The position numbers were made by a program, and so were the translations under genes. A stretch of 64,000 nucleotides of DNA from Pseudomonas nicosulfuronedens (GTDB lineage: Bacteria > Pseudomonadota > Gammaproteobacteria > Pseudomonadales > Pseudomonadaceae). Of this stretch, positions 27,931-39,989 are shown in pieces. The notes below the pieces were generated by a model that worked only from the letters and a program-made list of their open reading frames with translations, ran no database searches and was not told where the DNA came from. Location of the stretch: contig NZ_SWDV01000014.1 in the NCBI RefSeq assembly GCF_005877905.1, positions 62,001-126,000 on the forward strand, in the 5' to 3' direction. Position 1 is the stretch's first letter. Each line of letters begins with the position of its first letter.

Positions 27931-28031
27931 CCCCTCTCCCTTCAGGGAGAGGGTCAGGGAGAGGGTGCCACCGGCTACTCCAGCACTGGGCTATGCCCTC
28001 TCCCCCCGCCCTCTCCCAGAAGGGAGAGGGA
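27931..28031. repeat. CCCTCTCCC/GGGAGAGGG palindromic repeats between norB and norD
   Basis: Two tandem hairpin copies of the family also seen at 1931-2085: 27931-27967 and 27996-28031. With the hairpin at 28085-28114 they fill the 263-base norB-norD gap; no other feature is seen there. Confidence 0.75.
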
Positions 28032-28084
28032 GCTAAAAGCACTGCCGGTCATCTCGCAGTCATCCGACAGGCTCCGTAAACGTC

Positions 28085-28114
28085 AAAAGGGCCCGCCGCA
28101 AAGCGGACGGGCCC
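28085..28114 (-). terminator. Terminator-like hairpin after norB
   Basis: On the minus strand, GGGCCCGTCCGC, loop TTT, GCGGCGGGCCC (one unpaired base), then TTTTGAC. It begins 17 bases after the norB stop and would separate norCB from norD. Confidence 0.75.
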
Positions 28115-28130
28115 GGTTGGACGGTATCGA

Positions 28131-29998
<1,868 letters not shown>

Positions 29999-30055
29999 GG
30001 GGCCCTCCTAGGTCACGGTCGGCGTCATTGTAGGAAGCGTCCTAGGACGTCTCGC

Positions 30056-30069
30056 TTGATGGCAATCAA
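30056..30069. promoter_or_regulatory. Perfect Anr/Dnr box for norCB
   Basis: TTGATGGCAATCAA, an exact TTGAT-N4-ATCAA, centred about 64 bases upstream of the norC ATG in the 113-base gap between norF and norC. Confidence 0.9.
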
Positions 30070-30111
30070 GAAAGACCAATGCTTTCAGTCAGGTATTTTT
30101 CCAAAGGAAAA

Positions 30112-30360
30112 TCAGTGGGTTGCGTGCAGGACCAGAATCACGCTGGTGATCACCAGCGGCCAGCCGAGCAGCAGCGCTTGCCACAGCCGCGGGCCGTGGT
30201 TCAGCTCCATGAAACGCAACACGATGAGCCAGGCCTTGCCCAGGCCCAGCAGCAGGATCGCCGCCACCGGCAGCAGCACGTCGGGCACGTGGTGGCCCAG
30301 CCACACCGCCACCACCGACATCGGCAGCATCGCCAGCCAGGCGAACAGCAGCGTCTTCAT
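30112..30360 (-). CDS. norF: NorF-like small membrane protein (cytochrome oxidase subunit IV-like)
   Basis: An 82-residue, three-helix membrane protein (MKTLLFAWLAMLPMSVVAVW, LLPVAAILLLGLGKAWLIV, LLLGWPLVITSVILVLHATH). It resembles cytochrome c oxidase subunit IV and NorF, a small NO reductase accessory factor. Its ATG overlaps the stop region of norE by 4 bases, so translation is probably coupled. A longer overlapping frame shares the same stop but has an unrelated N-terminal part; the start at 30360 is the sensible one. Confidence 0.8.
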   Translation of the reverse strand: MKTLLFAWLAMLPMSVVAVWLGHHVPDVLLPVAAILLLGLGKAWLIVLRFMELNHGPRLWQALLLGWPLVITSVILVLHATH

Positions 30361-30950
30361 GAACCGGGCGCCAGCACGTAGACCAGCGGGAAGAGCACCA
30401 CCCAGACCAGGTCGACCATATGCCAATAGAGTGCGCCGGACTCCAGCCCGCCAAGAGCGTCGCTGCGGTACGCGCCGCGCAGGCAGCGCAGGGTCATCCA
30501 GGCGAGGATCACCAGCCCCAGCAGCACATGCAGGAAGTGGAAGCCGGTGATCAGCCAGAACAGGGTGAAGAAGGTGCTGTATTCCAGGTCCAGCCCGCGC
30601 GAAGCGAGATGATGGTACTCGCCGGACTTGAGCACCACGTGCGCCAGCCCCAGCAACACGGCAACGCCCAGCAGGGCGGCTGCGCGGCGCTGTCGGCCGT
30701 GGCGCACCTGCTCCACCGCCAGTGCCGCGCAGAAGCCGGCGGTGAGCAGGGTCAGGGTGAGCGCCAGGGCCGTGGACAGGTCCAGCTGAGTGCGGCCGGC
30801 ACGGAAGCCTTCGATATCCAGGTGCTGGGTCACGGCGAAGACGATGATGAGGATGGCGAAGACGGTCAGCTCGGCGAGGATGAACAACCACATCGCCAGG
30901 TCGCCCGGCAGGCGCCGGGCACCGAGCGTCGCCTCAGGCGAAATGGACAT
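30357..30950 (-). CDS. norE: NorE-like cytochrome oxidase subunit III family protein
   Basis: Membrane protein of 197 residues with about five helices, matching the cytochrome c oxidase subunit III family and NorE of denitrifiers. Visible: GDLAMWLFILAELTVFAIL near the N terminus, FFTLFWLITGFHFLHVLLGL and YWHMVDLVWVVLFPLVYVLA, all typical of the family. It is needed for full NO reductase activity in some organisms; the exact role is uncertain. It overlaps norQ by 17 bases and norF by 4, so norQEF is a tight operon. Confidence 0.9.
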   Translation of the reverse strand: MSISPEATLGARRLPGDLAMWLFILAELTVFAILIIVFAVTQHLDIEGFRAGRTQLDLSTALALTLTLLTAGFCAALAVEQVRHGRQRRAAALLGVAVLLGLAHVVLKSGEYHHLASRGLDLEYSTFFTLFWLITGFHFLHVLLGLVILAWMTLRCLRGAYRSDALGGLESGALYWHMVDLVWVVLFPLVYVLAPGS

Positions 30951-31731
30951 CGACCAGGTCCATCAGCGCGGCGACCGTGGCCTCGTCGTCCGACAGCGGC
31001 TCGGCAAGCCCGGCGCGGCACGCATCTCGCGGCGCCACGCCGGCCTGCAGCAGGCGCGCGGTGAGCACCAGCAGGCGCGTCGAGCAGACCTCTTCCAGCT
31101 CCTGCCGACCCAGGCGGCGCAGGGCTACGCCCAATTGCGCCAGACACTGAGCCAGCTCGGAGGAAACACCGGCCTCGCGGGCGATGATGCCGGCTTCCAC
31201 GTCCGGCGTCGGGTAATCGAAACGCAGGGCGACGAAGCGCTGCCGCGTACTGGGCTTCATGCCCTTCAGCAGGTTCTGATAGCCGGGGTTGTAGGACACC
31301 ACCAGCATGAAGCCCGGCGGCGCCACCAGGGATTCGCCGGTGCGCTCGATGAACAGCTCGCGGCGGTCGTCCGCCAGCGGGTGCAGCACCACGACGGTGT
31401 CCTGCCGCGCCTCCACCACCTCGTCCAGGTAGCAGATTCCGCCCTCGCGCACCGCGCGGGTCAGCGGACCATCCTGCCACCAGGTGCCGTCGCTGCCGAT
31501 CAGGTGGCGACCGACCAGGTCCGCCGCCGACAGGTCGTCGTGGCAGGCCACGGTGTACAGCGGCAGATTCAGGCGCTGCGCCATGTGCTGGACGAAGCGC
31601 GTCTTGCCGCAGCCGGTCGGGCCCTTGATCAGCACCGGCATGCCCTGCGCGGACGCGTGGGTGAACAGCGCCACCTCGTTGCCGGACGGCTGGTAGAAGA
31701 GCGGCGGATCGTTCTGCGCAGGGGCATTCAT
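30934..31731 (-). CDS. norQ: NorQ, MoxR-type AAA+ ATPase for NO reductase activation
   Basis: ATPase partner of NorD, needed to build the NorB active site. The 265 residues contain Walker A GPTGCGKT (37-44), Walker B region ICYLDEVVEARQD, sensor segment VVSYNPGYQ and the MoxR-type C-terminal lid. ATG 31731 (MNAPAQNDPPLFYQ) is chosen; the earlier ATG at 31794 adds 21 residues outside the family. First gene of norQEF, transcribed away from the cytochrome c551-nos unit, with a shared perfect Dnr-type box between them. Confidence 0.94.
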   Translation of the reverse strand: MNAPAQNDPPLFYQPSGNEVALFTHASAQGMPVLIKGPTGCGKTRFVQHMAQRLNLPLYTVACHDDLSAADLVGRHLIGSDGTWWQDGPLTRAVREGGICYLDEVVEARQDTVVVLHPLADDRRELFIERTGESLVAPPGFMLVVSYNPGYQNLLKGMKPSTRQRFVALRFDYPTPDVEAGIIAREAGVSSELAQCLAQLGVALRRLGRQELEEVCSTRLLVLTARLLQAGVAPRDACRAGLAEPLSDDEATVAALMDLVDVHFA

Positions 31732-31812
31732 GACAGGCAAATCTCGGTAGGAAGTTTCGGTTAGCAAGCTATCCAGCGCGACGGATTGCCTCAAGCGTGG
31801 CGCCGGAACTTC

Positions 31813-31826
31813 TTGATTGGCATCAA
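31813..31826. promoter_or_regulatory. Perfect Anr/Dnr box shared by norQEF and c551-nos
   Basis: TTGATTGGCATCAA, an exact TTGAT-N4-ATCAA, in the 200-base divergent gap: 81 bases from the norQ start and 105 from the cytochrome c551 start. A single box could serve both directions or mainly one. Confidence 0.88.
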
Positions 31827-31931
31827 GCGGAAGCCGCAGGGGCGGCTCCTAGAATCGCCACAGACGCCGGGCGGGAAGCCGGCGAAAACGATCGGCGCCT
31901 CGAAGCGCCAAGCCTGTGAGGAGAAACGTTC

Positions 31932-32243
31932 ATGAACAAAGCCCTGGTAGCCCTGCTGTTCGGCGGCCTGTTGGTCCAGACAACCGCGATGGCCAGCACC
32001 GGCGAGGAGCTGTTCAAGGCGAAGGCCTGCGTGGCCTGTCATTCGGTCGACAAGAAGCTCGTCGGCCCCGCCTTCCATGACGTTGCCGCCAAGTACGGCC
32101 CACAGGCCGATGGCGTCGCCCACATCACCAACAGCATCAAGACCGGCAGCAAGGGCAACTGGGGCCCGATACCGATGCCGGCCAACGCCGTGAGCCCGGA
32201 AGAAGCCAAGACCCTGGCCGAGTGGATCGTCACCCTGAAGTGA
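31932..32243 (+). CDS. Cytochrome c551-type electron donor
   Basis: Small periplasmic cytochrome c, 103 residues, like NirM/cytochrome c551. Signal peptide MNKALVALLFGGLLVQTTAMA; haem motif CVACH (33-37), axial Met82 in GPIPMPANAVSPEEAKTLA. It precedes nosR by 74 bases on the same strand behind a Dnr-type box, so it is probably cotranscribed with the nos genes. It could donate electrons to NirK, NorC or NosZ; which one is not decided by sequence. Confidence 0.92.
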   Translation: MNKALVALLFGGLLVQTTAMASTGEELFKAKACVACHSVDKKLVGPAFHDVAAKYGPQADGVAHITNSIKTGSKGNWGPIPMPANAVSPEEAKTLAEWIVTLK

Positions 32244-32317
32244 ACTGCAGCGTGAGATGGGCGCCCACCGCCTTCTGACGCAGCTCTGCCCGTTCGGGCA
32301 TGGAGGAAGGAGGCCTC

Positions 32318-34465
32318 ATGGTGGGCGTTCGCGAGTGGTTCAGGTCCCTGGTCGGCTGCCTGATGTTGATGGCCGGCCTGGCGGCTCAGGGTGGGGAACT
32401 CAGTGACCTGGAGCGAACACGCATCCAGCAGGTGTTCCCCCAGGTCGACCGCATCGGCGAGCCCGACGGAGAGTACGGCGTGCGGCGCCTGTCACACGGC
32501 GACAAGCTGCTGGGCTACGCCTTCCAGAGCATCCGCGTCACCCGTATCCCCGCCTATTCCGGCAAGCCGATCAACGTCCAGGTGATCCTCGATCCGCAGG
32601 CGGTGATCCGCGACAGCTACGTCCTCGAACACCACGAGCCGATCCTGCTGATCGGCATCCCCGAAGAAAAACTCCACGCTTTCACCGCCGGCTACTCCGG
32701 GCTGCGCGCCGACCAGCGGGTCGCCGTAGGACGTTCCGGCGATCCGCAGACGGTTACCGTGGATGCCGTCGCCGGCGCCACCGTGACGGTCATGGTGGTC
32801 AACGAGATCATCATGCGCGCCGCCCGCACCGTGGCCGTCTCGCTCAAGCTGATCAAGGACGACGGGCAGGTGCGGCCCAAGCCCGCTGTCGTGCGCGCGG
32901 ACGCCTACCAGCCGGCGAGCTGGAACGAATTGCTGGGCAACGGCGCGATCCGCCAGCTGAAGCTGACCCGCGGGCAGATCGACGATGCCTTCAAGGGCAC
33001 CGCCGCCGAGAAGGTCAACCAGGCCCAGGACACCGGCCAGCGGGAGGAGACGTTCATCGACCTCTATACCGCGCTGCTCGATGTCCCCAGCGTCGGCCGC
33101 AACCTGCTCGGTGAACGGCAATTCAACGAACTGCGCGAATCGCTGAAGCCCGGCGAGCACGCGGTGGTCGTGCTGGGCAACGGCCAGTACTCGTTCAAGG
33201 GCTCGGGCTACGTGCGCGGGGGCATCTTCGACCGGGTGCAGATTCGCCAGTTCGGCGACATCCTCAGCTTCCGCGACCTCGACTACCAGCGCCTGTCGGA
33301 CACCTATGCCGAGGGCATGCCTCACTTCGCCGAGATGGCGATCTTCATCGTCCGCGCCGCCCAGCGCTTCGATCCCGGCACACCCTTCGACCTGGAACTG
33401 CTGGTGCGGCGCCAGACCGGACCGGTGGACAGCCTGTTCACCACCTTCGACCTGGGCTACCAGACGCCGGAGGGCTACCTCGACCGGCCGCAGCCCAGCG
33501 CTGCGGAACTGGAGGCCCTGGAAGATGCCAAGCGGCCGATGTGGCTGCGCGTCTGGTACCAGAAGAGCTTCCAGATCGGCGTGCTGCTCAGCGCCCTTGG
33601 GCTGCTCGCAGTCATCCTGTTCCTGCAGGACAACCTGACCCGTCGACCGCAGTTGTTGCACTGGCTGCGCCGTGGCTACCTGCTCTTCACCCTGACCTAC
33701 ATCGGCTGGTACTGCCTGGGGCAGCTCTCAGTGGTCAACGTACTGACCTTCGTCCACTCGCTGTTCGAAGGCTTCCGCTGGGAGCTGTTCCTCATCGACC
33801 CGGTGCTGTTCATCCTCTGGACCTTCACCGCTGCCAGCATCCTGCTCTGGGGCCGCGGCGTGTTCTGCGGCTGGCTGTGCCCGTTCGGCGCCCTGCAGGA
33901 ACTGCTCAACGAGGCGGCGCGCAAGCTCAAGGTGCCGCAGTACGAGTTGCCGTTCGCCGTCCACGAACGGCTCTGGGCGATCAAGTACATCGTCCTGCTG
34001 GTGCTGTTCGGGCTCTCTCTGGAATCGCTCGGAACCGCCGAGCGCTTCGCCGAGGTCGAGCCGTTCAAGACCGCCATCACCCTGCACTTCGACCGCCAGT
34101 GGTGGTTCGTCGCCTACGTGGTGGTGCTGCTGGTCATCAACCTGTTCACCCGCAAGGTCTATTGCCGCTACCTCTGTCCGCTCGGCGCGGCGCTGGCGAT
34201 CCCCGGCAAGGCCCGCCTGTTCGACTGGCTCAAGCGCCGCAAGGAATGCGGCCAGCCGTGCCAGCTGTGCGCCAACGAGTGCGAGATCCAGGCGATCCAT
34301 CCCGACGGAAGGATCAACGCCAACGAGTGCCACTACTGCCTCGATTGCCAGATGACCTACCACAACGAGAACAAGTGCCCGCCGCTGGTGAACAAGCGCA
34401 AGAAGCGAAGCAAGCACGCGCCCGCAAGCGACGACGACCAGCGAATTGCGGTGCAACAGATCTGA
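32318..34465 (+). CDS. nosR: NosR, membrane flavo-iron-sulfur protein for N2O reductase
   Basis: Electron-transfer and regulatory partner of NosZ. The 715 residues comprise a signal-like N terminus, a periplasmic FMN-binding domain (about 70-190; VDAVAGATVTVMVVNEI includes the flavinylated Thr region), a set of membrane helices from about 410 and a cytoplasmic ferredoxin-like part. Visible Cys motifs are CGWLCPFGALQE, CRYLCPLGAAL and the C-terminal pair CGQPCQLCANECEI / CHYCLDCQMTYHNENKCPP. ATG 32318 is chosen because GGAGGAAGGAGG lies directly ahead; an ATG at 32300 would start inside that ribosome site. Confidence 0.95.
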   Translation: MVGVREWFRSLVGCLMLMAGLAAQGGELSDLERTRIQQVFPQVDRIGEPDGEYGVRRLSHGDKLLGYAFQSIRVTRIPAYSGKPINVQVILDPQAVIRDSYVLEHHEPILLIGIPEEKLHAFTAGYSGLRADQRVAVGRSGDPQTVTVDAVAGATVTVMVVNEIIMRAARTVAVSLKLIKDDGQVRPKPAVVRADAYQPASWNELLGNGAIRQLKLTRGQIDDAFKGTAAEKVNQAQDTGQREETFIDLYTALLDVPSVGRNLLGERQFNELRESLKPGEHAVVVLGNGQYSFKGSGYVRGGIFDRVQIRQFGDILSFRDLDYQRLSDTYAEGMPHFAEMAIFIVRAAQRFDPGTPFDLELLVRRQTGPVDSLFTTFDLGYQTPEGYLDRPQPSAAELEALEDAKRPMWLRVWYQKSFQIGVLLSALGLLAVILFLQDNLTRRPQLLHWLRRGYLLFTLTYIGWYCLGQLSVVNVLTFVHSLFEGFRWELFLIDPVLFILWTFTAASILLWGRGVFCGWLCPFGALQELLNEAARKLKVPQYELPFAVHERLWAIKYIVLLVLFGLSLESLGTAERFAEVEPFKTAITLHFDRQWWFVAYVVVLLVINLFTRKVYCRYLCPLGAALAIPGKARLFDWLKRRKECGQPCQLCANECEIQAIHPDGRINANECHYCLDCQMTYHNENKCPPLVNKRKKRSKHAPASDDDQRIAVQQI

Positions 34466-34492
34466 CCATTTGCCTTCAGGAAGGAGCAGGAA

Positions 34493-36400
34493 ATGACTGA
34501 GAAGAAGCAGCAACAGGACGAGATCGCCGGGCTCAGCCGGCGGGGATTCCTCGGTGCCTCCGCGGTGACCGGCGCAGCGGCGCTGGTGACGGCGGGCTCG
34601 ATGGGTGCCTTCACCTCCCGCGAGGCCTGGGCCGACGCGGTGAAGTCGGCGCAGGACAAGATTCACGTCGCCCCCGGGGAGCTGGACGAGTACTACGGTT
34701 TCTGGAGCGGTGGCCACCAGGGCGAAGTGCGCGTGCTGGGCATTCCGTCGATGCGCGAGCTGATGCGCATCCCGGTGTTCAACGTCGACTCCGCCACTGG
34801 CTGGGGTCTGACCAACGAGAGCAAGCGCATCCTCGGTGACAGCGCGCGCTTCCATAACGGCGACTGTCACCACCCGCACATCTCGATGACCGACGGCAAG
34901 TACGACGGCAAGTACCTGTTCATCAACGACAAGGCCAACAGCCGCGTCGCACGCATCCGCCTGGACATCATGAAGTGCGACCGAATCACCACCATCCCCA
35001 ACGTCCAGGCCATCCACGGCCTGCGCCTGCAGAAGGTGCCGCACACCAAATACGTGTTCTGCAACGCCGAGTTCATCATCCCGCATCCCAATGACGGATC
35101 GACCTTCGACATCTCCGGCGACAATGCCTTCACGATGTACAACGCGCTGGATGCCGAGACCATGGAAGTGGCCTGGCAGGTAATAGTCGACGGCAACCTC
35201 GACAACAGCGACATGGACTACACCGGCCGCTTCGCCGCCTCCACCTGCTACAACTCGGAGAAGGCCACCGACCTGGCCGGCATGATGCGCAACGAGCGCG
35301 ACTGGGTGGTGGTCTTCGACATCCCGGCAATCGAGAAGGAGATCAAGGCCAAGCGCTTCATCACCCTGGGCGACAGCAAGGTGCCGGTGGTCGACGGGCG
35401 CAAGAAGGACGGCAAGGACAGCGTCGTCACCCGCTATATCCCGGTACCGAAGAACCCCCACGGCCTCAACACCTCGCCGGACGGCAAGTACTTCATCGCC
35501 AACGGCAAGCTCTCGCCCACCTGCAGCATCATCGCCATCGACAAGCTGCCCGATCTTTTCGCCGGCAAGCTCAAGGACCAGCGCGACGTCATCGTCGGCG
35601 AGCCGGAACTGGGCCTGGGTCCGCTGCACACCACCTTCGACGGTCGTGGCAACGCCTACACCACGTTGTTCATCGACAGCCAGTTGGTGAAGTGGAACAT
35701 CAATGATGCGATTCGCGCCTACAAGGGCGAGAAGGTCGACTACATCCGCCAGAAGCTCGACGTGCATTACCAGCCTGGCCACAACCACGCGACGCTGACC
35801 GAGACCAAGGAAGCCGACGGCAAGTGGGTCGTCGTGCTCAGCAAGTTCTCCAAGGACCGCTTCCTGCCCACCGGCCCGCTGCACCCGGAGAACGACCAGC
35901 TGATCGACATTTCCGGCGACGAGATGAAGCTGGTGCACGACGGCCCCACCTTCGCCGAGCCGCATGACTGCATCCTGGCCCGCCGCGACCAGATCAAGAC
36001 CCGCAAGATCTGGGCACGCGACGATCCCTTCTTCGCCGAGACCGTGGCAATCGCCAAGCGCGACGGCATCGACCTGATGCAGGACAACAAGGTCATCCGC
36101 GACGGCAAGAAGGTTCGCGTGTACATGACCTCGTCCGCTCCCGCCTATGGCCTCACCGAGTTCACCGTGAAGCAGGGCGACGAAGTCACCGTCACCATCA
36201 CCAACCTGGACGAGATCGAGGACGTCTCCCACGGCTTCGTCGTGGTCAACCACGGCGTGAGCATGGAGATCAGCCCGCAACAGACCTCCTCCATCACCTT
36301 CACCGCCGACAAGCCCGGCCTGCACTGGTACTACTGCAGCTGGTTCTGCCATGCGCTGCACATGGAAATGGTCGGCCGCATGCTGGTGGAGAAGGCCTGA
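34493..36400 (+). CDS. nosZ: Nitrous oxide reductase NosZ (clade I, Tat-exported)
   Basis: Periplasmic copper enzyme reducing N2O to N2. The 635 residues begin with a twin-arginine signal ([15 protein letters not shown]), marking a Tat-dependent clade I NosZ. The seven-bladed propeller carries CuZ-site histidines, for example [10 protein letters not shown] and [10 protein letters not shown]. The C-terminal cupredoxin holds CuA: Cys615, Trp617, Cys619, His623 and Met626 in [12 protein letters not shown], and the first His in [12 protein letters not shown]. It follows nosR by 27 bases with a GGAGCAGGA ribosome site and has full length. Confidence 0.98.
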   Translation: MTEKKQQQDEIAGLSRRGFLGASAVTGAAALVTAGSMGAFTSREAWADAVKSAQDKIHVAPGELDEYYGFWSGGHQGEVRVLGIPSMRELMRIPVFNVDSATGWGLTNESKRILGDSARFHNGDCHHPHISMTDGKYDGKYLFINDKANSRVARIRLDIMKCDRITTIPNVQAIHGLRLQKVPHTKYVFCNAEFIIPHPNDGSTFDISGDNAFTMYNALDAETMEVAWQVIVDGNLDNSDMDYTGRFAASTCYNSEKATDLAGMMRNERDWVVVFDIPAIEKEIKAKRFITLGDSKVPVVDGRKKDGKDSVVTRYIPVPKNPHGLNTSPDGKYFIANGKLSPTCSIIAIDKLPDLFAGKLKDQRDVIVGEPELGLGPLHTTFDGRGNAYTTLFIDSQLVKWNINDAIRAYKGEKVDYIRQKLDVHYQPGHNHATLTETKEADGKWVVVLSKFSKDRFLPTGPLHPENDQLIDISGDEMKLVHDGPTFAEPHDCILARRDQIKTRKIWARDDPFFAETVAIAKRDGIDLMQDNKVIRDGKKVRVYMTSSAPAYGLTEFTVKQGDEVTVTITNLDEIEDVSHGFVVVNHGVSMEISPQQTSSITFTADKPGLHWYYCSWFCHALHMEMVGRMLVEKA

Positions 36401-36459
36401 CGAGAAGGCCCCTGACCCCGCCGGCAGTCGCCGGCGGGGCATCGACGAGAAGGTGTTGC

Positions 36460-37725
36460 ATGGGACTCACCAGGCCTGGCCTTGCCCTGTCGCTGTTGAT
36501 CGCGGCAAGCGTCCAGGCGCAACCACAAGCCATCGACCAGTTGCCGCTGCAGGGCGATGGCGACATCCGCACCCTGCCCGCAGGCACCTACACCGGCAAT
36601 TTCACCCTCGACCAGCCACTGCACCTGCGCTGTGCGCCCGGCGCGCTGATCGACGGCCAGGGTGCCGGCAGCACGCTGCACGTGAGGGTGCCCGGCGTCA
36701 CCATCGAAAACTGCACCCTGCGCAACTGGGGGCGCGACCTGACGGCCATGGACGCGGCGATCTTCATCGACAAGGCTGCACACGGCACCGTGGTGCGCGG
36801 TAATGACCTGCAGGGCGCCGGCTTCGGCATCTGGCTCGACGCCACGGCGGACGTGCAGGTGCTCGATAACCGCATCCAGGGCGACCCCAGCGTGCGCTCC
36901 CAGGACCGCGGCAACGGCATCCACCTCTATGCGGTGAAGAACGCCCTGGTGCGCGGCAACCAGGTTCGCCAGACCCGCGACGGCGTGTACATCGACACCT
37001 CCAACGACAGCGCCATCGAAGACAACCTCTTCGAAGACCTGCGCTACGGCGTGCACTACATGTTCACCCACAACAGCCGCGTCATCGGCAACACCACCCG
37101 GCACACCCGCACCGGCTATGCGCTGATGCAGAGCCGCAAGCTCACCGTGGTCGGCAACCGCTCGGTGGACGACCAGAACTACGGCATTCTGATGAACTAC
37201 ATCACCTACTCCACCCTCACCGGCAATCGCGTCGAAGCCGTGCGCAGCGGCGATGGCGGCGGCGACGCAATGATCGCCGGGGCCGAGGGCAAGGCCCTGT
37301 TCATCTATAACTCGCTGTTCAACCGCATCGAGAACAACCGCTTCGAAAGCAGCGCCCTGGGTATCCATCTGACCGCCGGCTCCGAGGACAACCGCATCAG
37401 CGGCAATGCCTTCATCGGCAACCGCCAGCAGGTCAAGTACGTCGCCAGCCGCACTCAGGAATGGTCCGCTGACGGGCGCGGCAACTACTGGAGCGACTAC
37501 CTGGGCTGGGACCGCAATGCCGACGGTGTCGGCGACGTCGCCTACGAACCCAACGACAAGGTCGACCAGTTGCTGTGGATGTACCCGCAGGTGCAACTGC
37601 TGATGACCAGCCCCGCCATCGAACTGCTGCGCTGGGTCCAGCGCGCGTTTCCCGTTACCCGTCCGCCCGGCGTGCGCGACAGCTTCCCGCTGATGCGCGC
37701 GCCTGATCTGGAGGCGCACCCATGA
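36460..37725 (+). CDS. nosD: NosD, periplasmic beta-helix protein for NosZ copper-site assembly
   Basis: Required for CuZ maturation with the NosFY transporter. The 421 residues have a signal peptide ([16 protein letters not shown]) and a right-handed beta-helix of the CASH/NosD type: repeated segments such as [52 protein letters not shown] and [16 protein letters not shown]. The family-typical C terminus [18 protein letters not shown] is present. Its last codons overlap the nosF start by 4 bases, indicating coupled translation. Confidence 0.95.
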   Translation: MGLTRPGLALSLLIAASVQAQPQAIDQLPLQGDGDIRTLPAGTYTGNFTLDQPLHLRCAPGALIDGQGAGSTLHVRVPGVTIENCTLRNWGRDLTAMDAAIFIDKAAHGTVVRGNDLQGAGFGIWLDATADVQVLDNRIQGDPSVRSQDRGNGIHLYAVKNALVRGNQVRQTRDGVYIDTSNDSAIEDNLFEDLRYGVHYMFTHNSRVIGNTTRHTRTGYALMQSRKLTVVGNRSVDDQNYGILMNYITYSTLTGNRVEAVRSGDGGGDAMIAGAEGKALFIYNSLFNRIENNRFESSALGIHLTAGSEDNRISGNAFIGNRQQVKYVASRTQEWSADGRGNYWSDYLGWDRNADGVGDVAYEPNDKVDQLLWMYPQVQLLMTSPAIELLRWVQRAFPVTRPPGVRDSFPLMRAPDLEAHP

Positions 37726-38630
37726 ACCCCGTGGATATCCGCAATGCAACCCTGGACTACGGCGGCTTCACCGCCCTGCACGGTCTCGACCTGCAACTGG
37801 GCGCCGGCGAAGTCCTCGGCCTGCTGGGGCATAACGGCGCAGGCAAGACCACCACGATCAAGCTGATCCTCGGCCTGTTGCGTCCGACACGGGGCAGCGT
37901 GCACGTCTTCGGCCGGTCGCCGGGAGACCCGGCGGTGCGTCGGCGCATCGGCTTCCTGCCGGAGAACGTGACCTTTTACCCGCAGCTCAGCGGCCGCGAG
38001 ACGTTGCAGCACTTCGCCCGGCTCAAGGGCGCACGGCCCGCCGAAGTGGACGAGCTGCTCGAACAGGTCGGCCTCAGCCACGCCGCGCAGCGCCGCGTAA
38101 AGACCTACTCCAAGGGCATGCGCCAGCGCCTCGGCCTGGCCCAGGCGCTACTCGGCCAGCCGCAACTACTGCTGCTCGACGAACCCACCGTCGGCCTCGA
38201 CCCGCTGGCCACCATCGAGCTCTACCAGTGGCTGGACCGCCTGCGCGCACAGGGCACCGGGATCATCCTCTGTTCCCATGTGCTGCCCGGCGTGGAGTCG
38301 CACATCGACCGCGCCGCGATCCTTGCCAAGGGCCGGCTGCTTACCGCCGGCAGCCTCGCTGACCTGCGCCGCGATGCCAGGCTGCCAGTGCGCATCCGCT
38401 ACGCCGGCAGACTCGACGGCGACTGGCCGCAACACTGGCGCGAGGCTGGCCATGGCGTCACCGCCCTGGATGGCCGCCGGCTGGAGCTGCGGGTCGGCGA
38501 AGAGCGCCAGCACGAAGTACTCAGCGTGCTGCTCGCCGAGCACGCGCAGGAGCTCGAGGTGTTGCCGCCGTCGCTGGAAGACCTCTATCGGCACCACATG
38601 CAAAGCACACCTGCGGGAGCCCCGGCATGA
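37722..38630 (+). CDS. nosF: NosF, ABC ATPase of the Nos assembly transporter
   Basis: ATPase that with NosY moves a sulfur species for CuZ assembly. The 302 residues contain Walker [10 protein letters not shown] (36-44), signature region [16 protein letters not shown], Walker [14 protein letters not shown]-loop [11 protein letters not shown] and a C-terminal extension typical of the family. The stop overlaps the nosY start by 4 bases, as nosD does with nosF. Confidence 0.95.
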   Translation: MNPVDIRNATLDYGGFTALHGLDLQLGAGEVLGLLGHNGAGKTTTIKLILGLLRPTRGSVHVFGRSPGDPAVRRRIGFLPENVTFYPQLSGRETLQHFARLKGARPAEVDELLEQVGLSHAAQRRVKTYSKGMRQRLGLAQALLGQPQLLLLDEPTVGLDPLATIELYQWLDRLRAQGTGIILCSHVLPGVESHIDRAAILAKGRLLTAGSLADLRRDARLPVRIRYAGRLDGDWPQHWREAGHGVTALDGRRLELRVGEERQHEVLSVLLAEHAQELEVLPPSLEDLYRHHMQSTPAGAPA

Positions 38631-39451
38631 AGCCGATCTGGAACATCGCCCGCAAGGAACTCGCCGACGGCCTGCGCAATCGCTGGCTGCTCGCCATCAG
38701 CCTGCTGTTCGCCCTGCTGGCCGTGGGCATCGCCTGGCTCGGTGCCGCCGCCAGTGGCCAGGTGGGCTTCACTTCGCTACCGGCAACGCTGGCCAGCCTG
38801 ACCAGCCTGGCCACCTTCCTGATGCCGCTGATCGCCCTCCTGCTGGCCTACGACGCCATCGTCGGCGAAGAGGAAGGCGGCACCCTGCTGCTCCTGCTGA
38901 CCTACCCACTGGGACGCGGGCAATTGCTGATCGGCAAGTTCCTCGGCCACGGCCTGATCCTCGGCTTGGCGACGTTGCTGGGCTTCTCCGCCGCCGCGCT
39001 GGCCATCGCCGTGCTGGTGCCGGGCATCCCGCTGGGGCAACTGCTGGGCTCCTTTGCCCGCTTCATTCTGTCGTCGTGCCTGCTCGGCTGGACTTTCCTG
39101 GCCATGGCCTATGCGGCGAGCAGCCGGGTCAGCGAGAAGTCCACCGCCGCCGGCCTGGCGCTGGGCGTGTGGTTCTTCTTCGTGCTGCTGTTCGACCTCG
39201 CGCTGCTCGCCCTGCTGGTGATCGGCAAGGGCCAGCTCAGCGCCAACCTGCTGCCCTGGTTACTGCTGCTCAACCCGACCGACCTTTACCGGCTGATCAA
39301 CCTGCCCGATTTCGGTGCCGAACTGGGCGGCGTGCTGACCCTCGGCCGAGATCTGGCCGTTCCCGTCGCGGCACTCTGGTTGGCGCTGTGCGCCTGGACC
39401 CTGGCCTCGCTGGCGCTGGCCTATGCGCTGTTCCGCCGGCGCCCGATCTGA
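38627..39451 (+). CDS. nosY: NosY, ABC permease of the Nos assembly transporter
   Basis: Inner-membrane partner of NosF, 274 residues with six predicted helices (for example [59 protein letters not shown]). The [24 protein letters not shown] motif is the usual coupling-helix region of ABC-2-type permeases. It lies between nosF (4-base overlap) and nosL. Confidence 0.95.
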   Translation: MKPIWNIARKELADGLRNRWLLAISLLFALLAVGIAWLGAAASGQVGFTSLPATLASLTSLATFLMPLIALLLAYDAIVGEEEGGTLLLLLTYPLGRGQLLIGKFLGHGLILGLATLLGFSAAALAIAVLVPGIPLGQLLGSFARFILSSCLLGWTFLAMAYAASSRVSEKSTAAGLALGVWFFFVLLFDLALLALLVIGKGQLSANLLPWLLLLNPTDLYRLINLPDFGAELGGVLTLGRDLAVPVAALWLALCAWTLASLALAYALFRRRPI

Positions 39452-39467
39452 CTCGAGGAGTTTCACC

Positions 39468-39989
39468 ATGCTGCTGTCCCGCTCCCTTCGCCTGGGTTTC
39501 ACCGCCGGCTTCCTCGCCCTGCTGCTCGGCGGCTGCGACGATGGCGCCCGGCAAAGCGCCAATCTCGCTCCGGTGCCGTTCCAGAACGGCGAGGAATGCC
39601 ACGTGTGCGGCATGATCATCAGCGACTTCGCCGGGCCGAAAGGCGAAGCCGTGGCTCCCGGCGCGGTGCACAAGTTCTGCTCCACCGCCGAGCTGCTGGG
39701 CTGGTGGCTGCAGCCGGAAAACCAGCACAGCGGCGCGCACCTGTACGTGCACGACATGGCCCGCAGCGACTGGAACCACCCCGATGACCGCCACCTGATC
39801 GACGCCACCAGCGCCTTCTACGTGGTAGGCGTGAAACGTCCCGGCGCCATGGGCGCCACGCTCGCATCCTTCGCCGACCGCGCGGACGCCGATCGCATGG
39901 CCACGGCCGAAGGAGGGCATGTACTGCGCTTCAGCGAAATCAACCAGAGCGTGCTGCAGGGCGTGTCCGGCGACCACCAGCATCACTGA
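39468..39989 (+). CDS. nosL: NosL, outer-membrane or periplasmic copper-chaperone lipoprotein
   Basis: Binds Cu(I) for delivery to NosZ. The 173 residues begin with a lipoprotein signal ending LLLGGC (lipid Cys23), followed by the copper-binding ECHVCGMIISD region and KFCSTAELLGWW. ATG 39468 follows GAGGAG; the frame upstream of it lies inside nosY. Its last 7 bases overlap the 3' end of the convergent GGDEF-EAL gene, which marks the right border of the denitrification block. No nosX follows. Confidence 0.93.
   Translation: MLLSRSLRLGFTAGFLALLLGGCDDGARQSANLAPVPFQNGEECHVCGMIISDFAGPKGEAVAPGAVHKFCSTAELLGWWLQPENQHSGAHLYVHDMARSDWNHPDDRHLIDATSAFYVVGVKRPGAMGATLASFADRADADRMATAEGGHVLRFSEINQSVLQGVSGDHQHH

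Noticed and set aside
30112-30891. A 259-codon frame ending in NorF
   Set aside because: Its N-terminal two thirds are out-of-frame norE; only the last 82 codons code a membrane protein.
33728-36442. A 904-codon open frame on the minus strand opposite nosR/nosZ
   Set aside because: It runs across the nosR-nosZ junction and has the same antisense composition; nosR and nosZ are certain.
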